Of a DNA stretch of 64,000 nt, positions 33,579-42,092 are shown in pieces. The translations under genes and the position numbers were made by a program. Source of the stretch: JAZDIU01 sp043804635. Lineage in GTDB: Bacteria > Chloroflexota > Dehalococcoidia > Dehalococcoidales > UBA2162. The stretch covers positions 1 through 64,000 of the forward strand of contig JAZDIU010000005.1 of the NCBI GenBank assembly GCA_043804635.1, written 5' to 3'. Below the pieces are notes generated by a model. It saw nothing but the letters and a program-made list of their open reading frames with translations. It was not told the DNA's origin and searched no databases. The first letter of the stretch is position 1. Each line of letters opens with the position of its first letter.

Positions 33579-33646
33579 TACAACCTATCCCCTGCCCCTT
33601 CCCTTGCAAGGGAAGGGGATAAATAAAGAGGGGGCTTCGCCCCCTC
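33579..33646 (+). repeat. Double-palindrome dispersed repeat, copy 1
   Basis: The unit starts with ACAACCTATCCCCTG, then a perfect 24-base palindrome (33595-33618), an A/T-rich link, and a second hairpin GAGGGGGC/GCCCCCTC with a TTC loop (33628-33646). An inverted copy lies at 36895-36974 and others at 63607-63679, 50842, 54941 and 46386 (partial). It is probably a non-coding mobile or REP-like element; the second hairpin could end transcription. Confidence 0.75.
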
Positions 33647-33768
33647 AAACTCCCCTTATCGTTTGGTCCGACGAAAAGCAAACAGAAACCACAAAAAGAC
33701 CCTTTGCTGCCAGATTCGGGGCGCGAAGATAGCCCAGATAAAGTGGTAAAAAAGAGACTGAGAAGGCT

Positions 33769-34644
33769 CTACTTTATAGATTCGAGGACTTCAGCATAGC
33801 CGGATTCAGATATGGCAATAGCTTCCAATAGAGCTGGCCTGGACGATTCCGGGACAGTATCCAGCAGAGAGCGTAAACTCTCTAGATTAGCGATAGCCTG
33901 GTTTCTGACCGTTTCATTTAACATCGCTTGACGGTTGTTTCCGGTCGATACCATCGGAGGGACTATCCCCGTTCCCTTTTGTGTTGTTGGCATCGGCGGC
34001 GCGGGTGCAATCGTAGGCGGTCCTTCTTGGTCTGCCGCCCCTAGCGGTGGTGCCATCATTATATTTCGCTGCTCACTTCCTTGAGTGGCAGCTAAGTCGG
34101 CAAGCACGCTATCAAGCCTCTGAGCCGTCTCAACGATTTGCTGAGGTTTGTTTTCTTTTGCCATTTGCTCTATCTCTAGCACCCTCACATTGGCAAACCG
34201 AGCATAAAGCTCCGCCTTACCCAAAGCCGACGGAGTTAATTTCAGCCTCATCTGCTCAGTTGCTAGTTTCACGGGATAGAAAGGCTCATCGGGCATGCTG
34301 ACACTTCCCGCCGCAACTGTTCCACCACCAGCGAGCAAAAATAAAATAACAGCAGTTATCGCTATCGCCCACCGTGGCTGCAAAATAAAGAACGGACGTC
34401 GCTTGGGTTTCATTTCGCGGAGAGCTGTGTGTAGTTCCTTCCTAGCTTTCTCTTTGAATTCGAGCGAAGGTTGAAGTGCAGAAACTTTCTTCACCTCGAG
34501 TGTCGTCTCAAGGAGCGGCTTAAGTTGAGAAGCATAATCCGGAAAACTCCGGAGACACTGCTCCAAGGTCTCCCCGCTGAGCAACCGCTCCATACATTCA
34601 TTTAAAATATCGTCAAATTCTCTCTGTTGCCTCATTTTCATCAC
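33769..34644 (-). CDS. DUF5667 membrane protein, probable sigma-factor partner
   Basis: A 291-residue protein with one membrane helix (RWAIAITAVILFLLAGGGTVAAG, about 94-114). The cytoplasmic N-terminal part (FDDILNECMERLLSGETLEQCLRSFPDYASQLKPLLE) resembles a small helical sigma-binding domain, and the part after the helix (PDEPFYPVKLATEQMRLKLTPSALGKAELYARFANVRVLEIEQMA) is the DUF5667 domain. A Pro-rich linker follows. The gene overlaps the sigma-factor gene upstream by 32 bases, the usual place for an anti-sigma factor, so it probably regulates that sigma factor. That role is inferred. GTG 34644 and ATG 34641 are equally possible starts. Confidence 0.85.
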   Translation of the reverse strand: MMKMRQQREFDDILNECMERLLSGETLEQCLRSFPDYASQLKPLLETTLEVKKVSALQPSLEFKEKARKELHTALREMKPKRRPFFILQPRWAIAITAVILFLLAGGGTVAAGSVSMPDEPFYPVKLATEQMRLKLTPSALGKAELYARFANVRVLEIEQMAKENKPQQIVETAQRLDSVLADLAATQGSEQRNIMMAPPLGAADQEGPPTIAPAPPMPTTQKGTGIVPPMVSTGNNRQAMLNETVRNQAIANLESLRSLLDTVPESSRPALLEAIAISESGYAEVLESIK

Positions 34645-35206
34645 CCGCCGATAACACCTTGCGTAAAGCCAGTATGGCGCTATGCTGCAAGGCTTTTATC
34701 GCCCCCTGACTTTTACCCATAATGCCGGCTACTTCGGCAATAGATAGCCCGCCCGAAAATCGTAAGGAAATCACTTCCTGCTGGGCTTCGGTCAACCCTT
34801 TAGTCGCCTTTAGCACTCGTTCAATGTCTATTTTTTGTTCAGCTACTTGCTGAGGACTAATATCGTTGGAAACAACCGGGTCTGTGAGTTCTACAGTAGG
34901 CTGCCTGTCCTTCTTCCTAAGATGGTCGACCACCTGGTTATGAGCAATACGATACAGCCAGCTAGAAAAGGTGACACCTTTCCATTTAAAGGAAGAAATA
35001 GACTTCACGGCATTGAGGAACACCTGCTGTGTCATATCCTCCGCCTCTAATTTGTCTCCTATTTTAAAAGCTATATACCGATAAATTCGGTCAAAATGTT
35101 CCTCGTACAGCCTGGTAAACGCCTCATGGTCGCCTTCTACCGCCTGCTGGACGAGGCTCTCTTCGCCTTGCACCTTTATAACCCCCGTCTCTAGACCGAA
35201 GTCCAT
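34613..35206 (-). CDS. RNA polymerase sigma factor, ECF type
   Basis: A 197-residue sigma-70-family factor. Region 2 is seen in AFTRLYEEHFDRIYRYIAFKIGD...AEDMTQQVFLNAVKSISSF and SSWLYRIAHNQVVDHLRKK; region 4 in LTEAQQEVISLRFSGGLSIAEVAGIMGKSQGAIKALQHSAILALRK. It directs RNA polymerase to stress or envelope genes in this family. I use ATG 35206 because a -10 box (TATAAT) lies at 35234-35239, inside the longer open frame, so the transcript would begin after the earlier possible starts. The DUF5667 gene overlaps its 3' end and probably encodes its membrane partner. Confidence 0.92.
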   Translation of the reverse strand: MDFGLETGVIKVQGEESLVQQAVEGDHEAFTRLYEEHFDRIYRYIAFKIGDKLEAEDMTQQVFLNAVKSISSFKWKGVTFSSWLYRIAHNQVVDHLRKKDRQPTVELTDPVVSNDISPQQVAEQKIDIERVLKATKGLTEAQQEVISLRFSGGLSIAEVAGIMGKSQGAIKALQHSAILALRKVLSAGDENEATERI

Positions 35207-35233
35207 AATGCCGGTGATTACCCCGGTGCATAT

Positions 35234-35239
35234 ATTATA
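35234..35239 (-). promoter_or_regulatory. -10 box before the sigma-factor gene
   Basis: On the minus strand the bases are TATAAT, perfect consensus, 28 bases before ATG 35206. No good -35 is at the usual distance, so another factor (or the encoded sigma factor itself) may be needed. Confidence 0.5.
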
Positions 35240-35291
35240 ACGAACAGAAGGCTGATAAGATAGTTTGAAGAGGTAAAGGCACATCTTAAAC

Positions 35292-35320
35292 TTGCCCTCA
35301 TGTTCCTTTTTCTATAAAAT
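35292..35320 (+). promoter_or_regulatory. Promoter of the PHP gene
   Basis: TTGCCC (35292-35297), 17 bases, then TAAAAT (35315-35320). The start of transcription would be about 6 bases before ATG 35333, leaving almost no leader. Confidence 0.55.
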
Positions 35321-35332
35321 ACTTGGTAATTG

Positions 35333-36067
35333 ATGAACTTCAACGGCTTGAATTTCAAGAAGGCGGACCTACATCTGCATACCCCAAGGTCGCTTTGTTA
35401 TAACGATGAGTCCTCTACTCCGGAGCAGATTGTCGAAACTGCCCTTGCTTGCGGACTGGACGTAATTACTGTTACCGACCATAATACAGCCGGGGCAATT
35501 GACGACATCAGGCAATCAGCCGGGGAAAAAGGGCTTTTCGTCTTTCCCGGAATTGAACTTTCGACTAAAGGGGGGCACGTTCTGGCTATATTCGAGATGG
35601 ATACTCCGGTAAAAAGACTAGAAAGCTTTCTGGGTGATATCGGCATTCCCAACGAAGGCAGAGGCGATGGCACTGTTCTCACCCGTGACGGGATAACAGA
35701 GGTCTTCCAGAAAATCGAGAAGGCAGGAGGCCTGGCAGTCGCCGCTCATATCGAGCGATGGCCCAGCGGATTTCTCGAGACTAACGAACCACGTTCGGTT
35801 AAGATGAGCATTCACGCCAGCCAATACTTGTCCGCCCTAGAAATCACTGTACCCGAAAACAAAAATCAATGGAATAACGGGCAAGTTCGTGGCTATCCCA
35901 AGAAATATGCTTGCGTCCAGGGTTCGGATGCTCACGCTCTCAAGGAAATCGGCCGCCGGTGCACATATATTCAAATGGATACGGTAAATCTAGCCGCCTT
36001 ACGCTCTGCTTTAACCAACTTCGATACAAAAATCCGGTTCCCTGATGAGGTCCCGTCAACCCAATAA
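35333..36067 (+). CDS. PHP-domain metal phosphoesterase
   Basis: A 244-residue PHP-domain protein. The metal-binding motifs are DLHLHTP near residue 12, VTDHNTAG near 48, FPGIELS, AAHIER and the C-terminal GSDAHAL. It should hydrolyse a phosphate ester with a multi-metal centre; PHP proteins include histidinol phosphatase and nucleotide phosphatases, and the substrate here is unknown. The N-terminus is not that of the second PHP protein in the window (41247-42092). The start lacks a ribosome site and is almost at the predicted transcription start, so translation may be leaderless. The crotonase gene follows after 24 bases, probably in the same transcript. Confidence 0.85.
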   Translation: MNFNGLNFKKADLHLHTPRSLCYNDESSTPEQIVETALACGLDVITVTDHNTAGAIDDIRQSAGEKGLFVFPGIELSTKGGHVLAIFEMDTPVKRLESFLGDIGIPNEGRGDGTVLTRDGITEVFQKIEKAGGLAVAAHIERWPSGFLETNEPRSVKMSIHASQYLSALEITVPENKNQWNNGQVRGYPKKYACVQGSDAHALKEIGRRCTYIQMDTVNLAALRSALTNFDTKIRFPDEVPSTQ

Positions 36068-36091
36068 ACACATACTGAAAGGAGGTCTGCT

Positions 36092-36880
36092 ATGGAATTA
36101 CCTGATATCATTTACACCAAGCAAGAAGGTGTCGCCACGATGACTTTGAACCGTCCCGAGGCGATGAATGCCTTCGGTGCCAAAATGCGTGATAGTATAG
36201 CTAAAGTGGTAAAAGATGCTTCTGAGGATAATGAAGTCAGAGTGCTGGTGATTACCGGAACCGGCCGGGCTTTCTGCACCGGTGCCGATGTCAAAGATAT
36301 GGCGGAAGAAGTTAATACCGGGCGAAGAGGTGAAGAAGCGACCAGACGCTTCCAGTTCCCTCTACCTTTGACGCTGTGGAAGTTCAGCAAACCGACGATT
36401 GCGGCTGTAAACGGCGTTGCCGTGGGTGGCGGACTTGACCTGGCTCTTGCCTGCGATGTCAGGATAGCTTCGGACAAAGCCAGATTTGCCCAAGTCTTCA
36501 TTAGAAGAGGACTAATCCCGGTTACCGGCGGCACCTACTTTCTGCCCAGATTAGTCGGATTAGACAGAGCACTTCTGCTCACCTGGACGGGAGATATGGT
36601 CGATGCTAAAGAAGCTGAGCGCATCGGGATGGTAACGTTGGTCGTCCCTCACGACGAACTGGAAACGGCTACCAGAGAATTAGCCGAGAAGCTGGCAAAG
36701 GGACCGCCTCTGGCAATCCAGAGAGCTAAGCGTGCTATTTACGAAGGACTGGCAACAGACCTGGATTCGGCCGTGAACCTGGCATACTCCCTATCACTGG
36801 ACCTCTGGGAGTCCGAAGACCATAAAGAAGGAACCCGAGCTTTCGTCGAAAAAAGAGAACCTAAATTTAGGGGAAAGTAG
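36092..36880 (+). CDS. Enoyl-CoA hydratase/isomerase family protein
   Basis: A 262-residue crotonase-fold protein. The oxyanion-hole regions are FCTGADVKDMA (about 62-72) and AAVNGVAVGGGLDLALACDVRIAS (about 103-126). RLVGLDRALLLTWTGDMVDAKEAERIGMV matches the rest of the family. One catalytic Glu of classic hydratases (normally in GCE..) is replaced here: the helix reads VGGGLDLALACD, so Asp replaces Glu; a different reaction such as isomerase, hydrolase or decarboxylase is possible. AAAGGAGG precedes ATG 36092. A perfect hairpin terminator follows. It could act in acyl-CoA breakdown with the acyl-CoA dehydrogenases elsewhere in the window. Confidence 0.9.
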   Translation: MELPDIIYTKQEGVATMTLNRPEAMNAFGAKMRDSIAKVVKDASEDNEVRVLVITGTGRAFCTGADVKDMAEEVNTGRRGEEATRRFQFPLPLTLWKFSKPTIAAVNGVAVGGGLDLALACDVRIASDKARFAQVFIRRGLIPVTGGTYFLPRLVGLDRALLLTWTGDMVDAKEAERIGMVTLVVPHDELETATRELAEKLAKGPPLAIQRAKRAIYEGLATDLDSAVNLAYSLSLDLWESEDHKEGTRAFVEKREPKFRGK

Positions 36881-36894
36881 ATGGAGAAGAGTTT

Positions 36895-36974
36895 AAGAGA
36901 GGAGGGCTTCGCCCTCCTCTCTTAATTTATTTCCCATTCCCTTGTAAGGGAAGGGGTTAGGGGATAGGTTACCC
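36895..36974 (-). repeat. Double-palindrome dispersed repeat, copy 2 (inverted); ends the PHP/crotonase unit
   Basis: The 13-base perfect stem AAGAGAGGAGGGC (36895-36907) with GCCCTCCTCTCTT and TTC loop, then AATTTATTT, makes a good terminator after the crotonase gene. It is followed by the palindrome CCCATTCCCTTGTAAGGGAAGGGG (36933-36956) and TTAGGGGATAGGTTACC. Read on the other strand this matches copy 1 at 33579-33646 in order and spacing. Confidence 0.75.
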
Positions 36975-37034
36975 ACCAATCAAATCAAAAGAAACCCTTC
37001 AACTTGCTGACTGCTGATAGCTGAATGCAACTCG

Positions 37035-38234
37035 TTAACCTACTAGATAAATCACCACGGCAATCGTCTCCATTGCCATACACAGGGGTATCGTATACCG
37101 ATAGACGCTGCCGAGGCTGGTTTTAAAATACTCTGCTGAGAGAATAAAACAAAGATGCAGTGGAGAGAGTAACACCCCTATCATTCCACTGACATAAGCC
37201 AGCAGGAGAGAAGAACCATTCATACCAGCACCAAGGCCGATGTAGGGAACCAGTAATGGAAAACTAATGCCGGCAAAGGCATTGCTAAGACCGGCGGTCC
37301 ACCCCATCAAGAAAGGTAATACTACTAAAATAAGCAGCGGAGGCAACCCGATTGACTCCATATCATTAATAAGAATGCCGGCAGCCCCCGAAGTCTCTAT
37401 CACTGCTTTATACATCATGATGGCATAAAGTAGAAGCAAGATTTTAGGATTTAACCCGTATTTAAGTGCCTTTTTTAGCTCCGGCCAGTTAACTCTTTGC
37501 TGCACGGCTAGAAGGACTAACGTCAACGGAAAGGCTATCATCGGTTCAACCTTCAGCAGAATCAAAATAACAAGTAACAGGATAGGCCAGCAGACTTTTA
37601 TCAATTCGTAAGCGATGTATTTCGATGGCTTTCCTTTTACAGGAGTGCTTTTCCTCAGCATCCAGTAGCTGACGGGAATACCCAGGGCGACCGCTGCGGC
37701 CGTCATCGGAAAGGTAGCTTTCACTACCGATAAGAGCGGAACAGATAAAGCAGCACTGGTAATAATCACCGCCGGATATACTGGTATTGAGAATTCCCAG
37801 ATATGCCGGAACCAGAAATTAATGAAGGTGCTCTGTCTGGGGGATAAGCTCAACCTTTTAAGTATATCCCTGACGGTCGTAGCTGAAACCAGAGCCCCAC
37901 CCGGCATCGGAACGAGACCGATGGCCGCCGGAATCACATGTATTGCCAGTTTTGGGCCGATACTCTCCATTGCCTTAGCCAGCCTTACCAGTAATCCTTT
38001 TATTTCCATCAGACTGCTCAAAGTTAGAGCACAGGCAATCACTATAAGTAATCTGATGGTCGCTTGGTCTATCAAAGAATCCCAAATCAGAGAAGGAATA
38101 GAACGCAGCGGCAAAATCGTTGGGGCCAGGATGCAGCCACCGATGAAGATAGCATAGCCGGGATGGAGTTTCAGCCTTAACAGAATAAGGATGACAAAGA
38201 TAGAGGCTAAGAGAGCTAGAGACGGGCTTATCAT
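37035..38234 (-). CDS. DUF401-family membrane permease
   Basis: A 399-residue membrane protein with about ten hydrophobic segments, resembling DUF401/TIGR00529 permeases, relatives of gluconate and C4 carriers. Typical stretches are GLVPMPGGALVSATTVRDI, NFWFRHIWEFSIPVYP and AGLSNAFAGISFPLLVPYIG. It overlaps the zinc dehydrogenase gene by four bases, and an aldolase lies farther upstream on the same strand. It may import or export the sugar acid or related compound handled by those enzymes, but nothing shows the substrate. Confidence 0.83.
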   Translation of the reverse strand: MISPSLALLASIFVILILLRLKLHPGYAIFIGGCILAPTILPLRSIPSLIWDSLIDQATIRLLIVIACALTLSSLMEIKGLLVRLAKAMESIGPKLAIHVIPAAIGLVPMPGGALVSATTVRDILKRLSLSPRQSTFINFWFRHIWEFSIPVYPAVIITSAALSVPLLSVVKATFPMTAAAVALGIPVSYWMLRKSTPVKGKPSKYIAYELIKVCWPILLLVILILLKVEPMIAFPLTLVLLAVQQRVNWPELKKALKYGLNPKILLLLYAIMMYKAVIETSGAAGILINDMESIGLPPLLILVVLPFLMGWTAGLSNAFAGISFPLLVPYIGLGAGMNGSSLLLAYVSGMIGVLLSPLHLCFILSAEYFKTSLGSVYRYTIPLCMAMETIAVVIYLVG

Positions 38235-39259
38235 TTCTGTGGCTCGATAACCACCTTAATAGAATTCTGAGCTTTAGCCACAAGTTCAAACCCCAATCCG
38301 GTCTCTTTCAGGCCTAAGCGATGCGTAATCAACGTTTTCACCGGTATTGTTCCCACCCGGATTAGCTCCAGTGCAATATGGTGGTCGGCCGGACTACCGG
38401 CATAGGAAGTAGTCAGGGTGATATCGTTACGCCAGAAAAGCTCATTTATCGATAGCGGGATAGTAACGCCGGGAGCCGTCGGCGCAAAAAAGAGGACTGT
38501 GCCCCCACGCTCGACCGATTTCAGCGCTTGAGTAATTGCCGATGGGGAACCGGTGCAGACTATCACCAGGTCAGCCAGACGACCCCGGTTGACCTCTCGT
38601 AAACGAGATGGTATGTCTTCATCAGCGTGAAGAGTCACTTCAGCCCCCAGGCGCTTCGCCACTTCCAGCCGGTAATCATTAATGTCGACAGCTACTACCC
38701 GATGGGCGCCGGAGGCTCTGGCGTATGTAATATGAAGCAGCCCGCTAATGCCGCTGCCGATAACGAGTACACTTTTACCCGGCTGCACACCTGCCTGCCT
38801 TTGCCCCCTCAGAATACAGGCAAGCGGCTCTACAAAAGTGGCTTCTTCATAAGAGACCTCGTCAGGAAGCAGAAATACACCACGGTCAACGTTGATAGCC
38901 GGCAATCTAATATACTCGGCAAAACCACCCGGGTCGAAGTTTGTCTGCCGTAGAGTGTCGCAAACGGTATGATGTCCGCTCAAACAATAATCACAGGTGT
39001 TACAGGGGACATGATGAGCGGCCGTGACGCGGTCGCCTATTTTGTAACGCTTAACGCCTTCTCCAACAGCCACAATCTGTCCGCCAATCTCGTGTCCCAG
39101 TATCAGAGGCGCCCGGTCGAGGCGGTACCACTCCATAACATCGCTGCCGCAGATACCGCAGGCTTCCACCCGCACCGATAGCTCACCGGGACCAATTTGG
39201 GGGACAGGCATCTCCTCTACCCGTATATCCCGGTTGTTATACCATCTGGCAACACGCAT
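38231..39259 (-). CDS. Zinc-dependent alcohol/polyol dehydrogenase (MDR family)
   Basis: A 342-residue medium-chain dehydrogenase. The catalytic zinc site has CGICGSDVMEW, GHEIGGQIVAVGEGVKRYKIGDRVTA with the family His-Glu, and the structural zinc loop C-x2-C-x2-C (CNTCDYCLSGHHTVC). The Rossmann nucleotide-binding motif VLVIGSGISGLLHI follows, and an Asp at the end of the second strand (VAVDIND) suggests NAD preference. It resembles threonine/sorbitol dehydrogenases. AAGGATTGAG precedes the ATG. It lies between a novel small gene and the DUF401 permease, in the operon beginning with the aldolase. Confidence 0.93.
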   Translation of the reverse strand: MRVARWYNNRDIRVEEMPVPQIGPGELSVRVEACGICGSDVMEWYRLDRAPLILGHEIGGQIVAVGEGVKRYKIGDRVTAAHHVPCNTCDYCLSGHHTVCDTLRQTNFDPGGFAEYIRLPAINVDRGVFLLPDEVSYEEATFVEPLACILRGQRQAGVQPGKSVLVIGSGISGLLHITYARASGAHRVVAVDINDYRLEVAKRLGAEVTLHADEDIPSRLREVNRGRLADLVIVCTGSPSAITQALKSVERGGTVLFFAPTAPGVTIPLSINELFWRNDITLTTSYAGSPADHHIALELIRVGTIPVKTLITHRLGLKETGLGFELVAKAQNSIKVVIEPQK

Positions 39260-39419
39260 CTCAATCCTTATATCCTTTTAAGCTGACTTATCGCTTCGAT
39301 GACTCATGCGGCTATGTTCACGGTTTTTTATACCTATTTTCATATTCTTTGATAAGGGCGAGAGTATATGAGGCGTTCATTGTCAAATCCAAGTAGTCGC
39401 TAGGGCGTAAAGAGCCGGT

Positions 39420-39617
39420 TTATGCGTAACGACTAAGAACTGGCCCCAAGTAGCGTATATGAACTTGTCGTTCCTTACCAGTAGATACATCGTATTGCAA
39501 GTAGTTAGCTCCCACCGAAGACAGTGCGAACTGAGACCGTCCACCCACGGTTCGGAAATTCCGGCCTTGAAGCCCATTGCAGAATGCTAGGAAAGCTTGA
39601 ACAGTTATTACACTCAT
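39420..39617 (-). CDS. Novel 65-residue protein, unknown function
   Basis: I recognise no family. The reading frame has an excellent ribosome site, AGGAGGTGG, with about six bases to the ATG, between the aldolase gene (45 bases before) and the dehydrogenase gene. The N-terminal 20 residues are hydrophobic (VITVQAFLAFC), then a basic part with GRNFRTVGGRS and GKERQVHIRYLGPVLSRYA, giving a net positive charge. Another frame partly overlaps it without a ribosome site. The Shine-Dalgarno match is the main evidence; it may be a small regulator or a remnant of a larger gene. The 39260-39419 stretch before the dehydrogenase shows nothing else. Confidence 0.55.
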   Translation of the reverse strand: MSVITVQAFLAFCNGLQGRNFRTVGGRSQFALSSVGANYLQYDVSTGKERQVHIRYLGPVLSRYA

Positions 39618-39662
39618 TACTTACCACCTCCTATGTGATACCTGTGAATCTAGCATACTGCT

Positions 39663-40466
39663 TTACACCTTTTTGACATTTTTTTCTTTCTCAGTCAGGA
39701 ATATCTCCTGGGCTTCTTTCGGAGCCGCCTTTTTATGAATAATGGCACGGATGGCTTTAATCATCGCCACCGGGAAATCGCTCTGCCAGATATTCCTGCC
39801 TAAGTTCACCCCGATAGCCCCCTTCTGCATACCGTCATAAACAAACTCGAATACCTGAAGCTCGGTATCAACCTGAGGACCGCCAGCCATAACCACCGGC
39901 ACCGGACAGCCGGTAGATACCTTTTCAAAGTTTTGACACCAGTAAGTTTTCACTACTCTGGCTCCCAACTCAGCAGCGATGCGGCTGGCTAAAGCCAGGT
40001 AGCGGGCATCTCTTTTCTCCAGTTCTTTACCAACCGCAGTGACCGCCATTACCGGTATGCCGTATTTCTCCCCCTCGTCGACCAGCTTCGCTAAATTCAA
40101 TAGCGATTCCCTCTCATAATCGGTGCCGACAAAAATAGAAATACCCACGGCTGAAACGTTGAGGCGAATAGCTTCTTCCATTGAAGTCGTAATGCCTTCG
40201 TTAGCCAGGTCTTTCCCTACCATACTGGCACCGCCCGATACCCGGAGAATAATCGGCTTAGTCTTCTTGGGGTCGACACAGGAACGCAACACACCCCGCG
40301 TAATAAATAAGCCATCGGCATAAGTCATCAGCGGCTCGATAGTTTTACCCGGCTGCTCCAATTTTCGCGTCGGACCTTGAAAGTAGCCGTGGTCTATCGG
40401 CAGAAAAAGCGCGTGCCCGTCCGGCTGTATTAGCTGAGCCAACCTATTTGCCATTCCCCATTCCAT
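39663..40466 (-). CDS. DhnA/LsrF-type class I aldolase
   Basis: A 267-residue class I aldolase of the DeoC/FbaB superfamily. HALFLPIDHGYFQGP near residue 18, the Schiff-base Lys in ARVVKTYWCQNFE, VVMAGGPQVDTELQVFEFV and GAIGVNLGRNIWQSDFP are typical of the LsrF/DhnA group, which cleaves or thiolyses phosphorylated ketoses; class I fructose-bisphosphate aldolase activity is also possible. AGGAGGAAG stands ahead of the ATG. It is followed by the small gene, zinc dehydrogenase and permease. No lsrK or lsrB-like genes are present, so use in AI-2 breakdown is not supported. Confidence 0.88.
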   Translation of the reverse strand: MEWGMANRLAQLIQPDGHALFLPIDHGYFQGPTRKLEQPGKTIEPLMTYADGLFITRGVLRSCVDPKKTKPIILRVSGGASMVGKDLANEGITTSMEEAIRLNVSAVGISIFVGTDYERESLLNLAKLVDEGEKYGIPVMAVTAVGKELEKRDARYLALASRIAAELGARVVKTYWCQNFEKVSTGCPVPVVMAGGPQVDTELQVFEFVYDGMQKGAIGVNLGRNIWQSDFPVAMIKAIRAIIHKKAAPKEAQEIFLTEKEKNVKKV

Positions 40467-40552
40467 TTCTAACTTCCTCCTAGATGAAAATCGAGTTATT
40501 CATCAACCAAAAGAAAATGATACCAGAATTCTATCTTCTTGGCTATTGCGGG

Positions 40553-41233
40553 TTATGTTCCCGGACTCCGGCTTAGCCAGGTCTTACGGTCTCTGATGTC
40601 CCGGTCGAACAGAAAGCGATTCATCATAAGCTCAGCACGAGACACCGATTCGCCAAAGCGACTACTGGGTGCGGTCAACCGCCGGATAACCATAATTATA
40701 AGCATTGCCAGAAACCCCAGGGTAAGAGCCATCGGTTGACCCGTCCACCAGGTCACCAGCGGTAATGAGATGACACCAAGGAGCACTCCCAGAGCCGTAT
40801 CGTGTGTCACAAAAAGACCCGTCACAGCAATAACTGTTAATACCAACAAACCCCAAGGTATTAGGTTGTTCATTATTGGAAGAAAAGCCGCCAGCCCGAG
40901 GGTAATAAGAAGCCCCCTACCACCATTGAACCCAAGAAAAACCGACCAATTGTGCCCGATAACCGCCGCCACGCCAATTGCGGTCTGAGATGCAATACCC
41001 ATATCCAGCAGTTTGGCCACCCAGACCATCGCCACCCCTTTAACCAGGTCTAAAATGATGACCAAAGTGCCTATCCACACATTGGTCGATTTAATTACAT
41101 TGGTCGCGCCTACGTTACCACTGCCATATTGCCTGATATCTATCCCTTTATATAGTCTAGCGGCGATATAGGCAACAGGCACCGCACCAAGGAGATAAGC
41201 GCCAATCAGAAGCAACACGAACCGAACAGCCAC
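40553..41233 (-). CDS. plsY: Glycerol-3-phosphate acyltransferase PlsY
   Basis: A 226-residue membrane protein that transfers the acyl group of acyl-phosphate to glycerol-3-phosphate, the first step of phospholipid synthesis. The three catalytic motifs are visible: GSGNVGATN (about 38-46), DLVKG, and HNWSVFLGFNGGRGLLITLG. It starts with GTG 41233, AGGAGAGG upstream, 13 bases behind the PHP gene. The C-terminal 30 residues (RAELMMNRFLFDRDIRDRKTW) are an extra tail with respect to PlsY of about 200 residues. Confidence 0.95.
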   Translation of the reverse strand: MAVRFVLLLIGAYLLGAVPVAYIAARLYKGIDIRQYGSGNVGATNVIKSTNVWIGTLVIILDLVKGVAMVWVAKLLDMGIASQTAIGVAAVIGHNWSVFLGFNGGRGLLITLGLAAFLPIMNNLIPWGLLVLTVIAVTGLFVTHDTALGVLLGVISLPLVTWWTGQPMALTLGFLAMLIIMVIRRLTAPSSRFGESVSRAELMMNRFLFDRDIRDRKTWLSRSPGT

Positions 41234-41246
41234 TTACCTCTCCTGT

Positions 41247-42092
41247 CTACGCATTGGCTGACTTTAAACTTTGCCCGGCTAGGGTGATAAGCCTCTCGGC
41301 TGACTCCATCGGGACTTCGACTCCGCCAATCGGGGTCTCGGTAATATCCAGTCCATGGAAATCACTGCCTCCGGTAGTTAAAAGGTGATACCTTTCGGCA
41401 AGCTTGACTAATCTCTTTACTTCTTCAGCAATGTAATTATTATAGTAAACTTCTATCCCAATCAGGCCTTTCTTTTGCAGCTCGAAAATTATCCCTTCCG
41501 GGTCGCTGAAAGTAAAAGGGTGTGCCAAAACCGGCAACCCACCAGCCTTTAATATCAATTCCACCGCTTCTGCCGGGGTTATCTTTTCCCGCTTAACATA
41601 GGCTGGTCCGCCCCAGCCGATATACCTGTTAAACGCGTCTTTAACGGAGGTGATATACCCTTTTTCAAGCATAGCCAAGGCAAGGTGAGGACGACCTATC
41701 GAACCGCTGCCGGCTAGTCCTTTGACCCGCTCGAACTCGATAGGCAAGCCCAAATTTTTGAGTTTGGCAATCATTTTTTGTGCCCTGATTACACGTGAAC
41801 CGCGCAGACGCTCCAGCGCAACCTGTAAATCAATGTCCGTATAGTTTATGAAATAACCGAGGATATGAATTTCACCTTTATCGACATCGGTATTGACTTC
41901 AACACCAGGAATTACTCTCAACCCAGGAAAAGATTTCGCTGCTTCCAGAGCTGCGGGAATACCATCGACCGTGTCGTGGTCGGCCAGGGCAATTACTGCC
42001 AATCCTGCCGCCGCCGATTTTCGCACTATCTCGGCCGGACAAAACCTACCGTCTGATGCCGTCGAATGCAGGTGCAGGTCTATCCTGGACAC
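41247..42092 (-). CDS. PHP-domain phosphoesterase, RNase AM/YciV type
   Basis: A 281-residue PHP protein of the TrpH/YciV group, which in characterised members removes phosphate from 3',5'-nucleoside bisphosphates and trims RNA 5' ends. The metal ligands fall in DLHLHSTASDG, ALADHDTVDG, GVEVNTD, PVLAHPFTF and GGSDFHGLD. The start GTG 42092 shares one base with the stop of the upstream gene, and GGAG is a few bases ahead. Lying after rny and ymdB, it fits an RNA/nucleotide turnover role. Confidence 0.92.
   Translation of the reverse strand: MSRIDLHLHSTASDGRFCPAEIVRKSAAAGLAVIALADHDTVDGIPAALEAAKSFPGLRVIPGVEVNTDVDKGEIHILGYFINYTDIDLQVALERLRGSRVIRAQKMIAKLKNLGLPIEFERVKGLAGSGSIGRPHLALAMLEKGYITSVKDAFNRYIGWGGPAYVKREKITPAEAVELILKAGGLPVLAHPFTFSDPEGIIFELQKKGLIGIEVYYNNYIAEEVKRLVKLAERYHLLTTGGSDFHGLDITETPIGGVEVPMESAERLITLAGQSLKSANA

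Noticed and set aside
39383..39577. 64-codon minus-strand frame overlapping the 65-residue small gene
   Set aside because: There is no ribosome site, whereas the overlapping frame has AGGAGGTGG.
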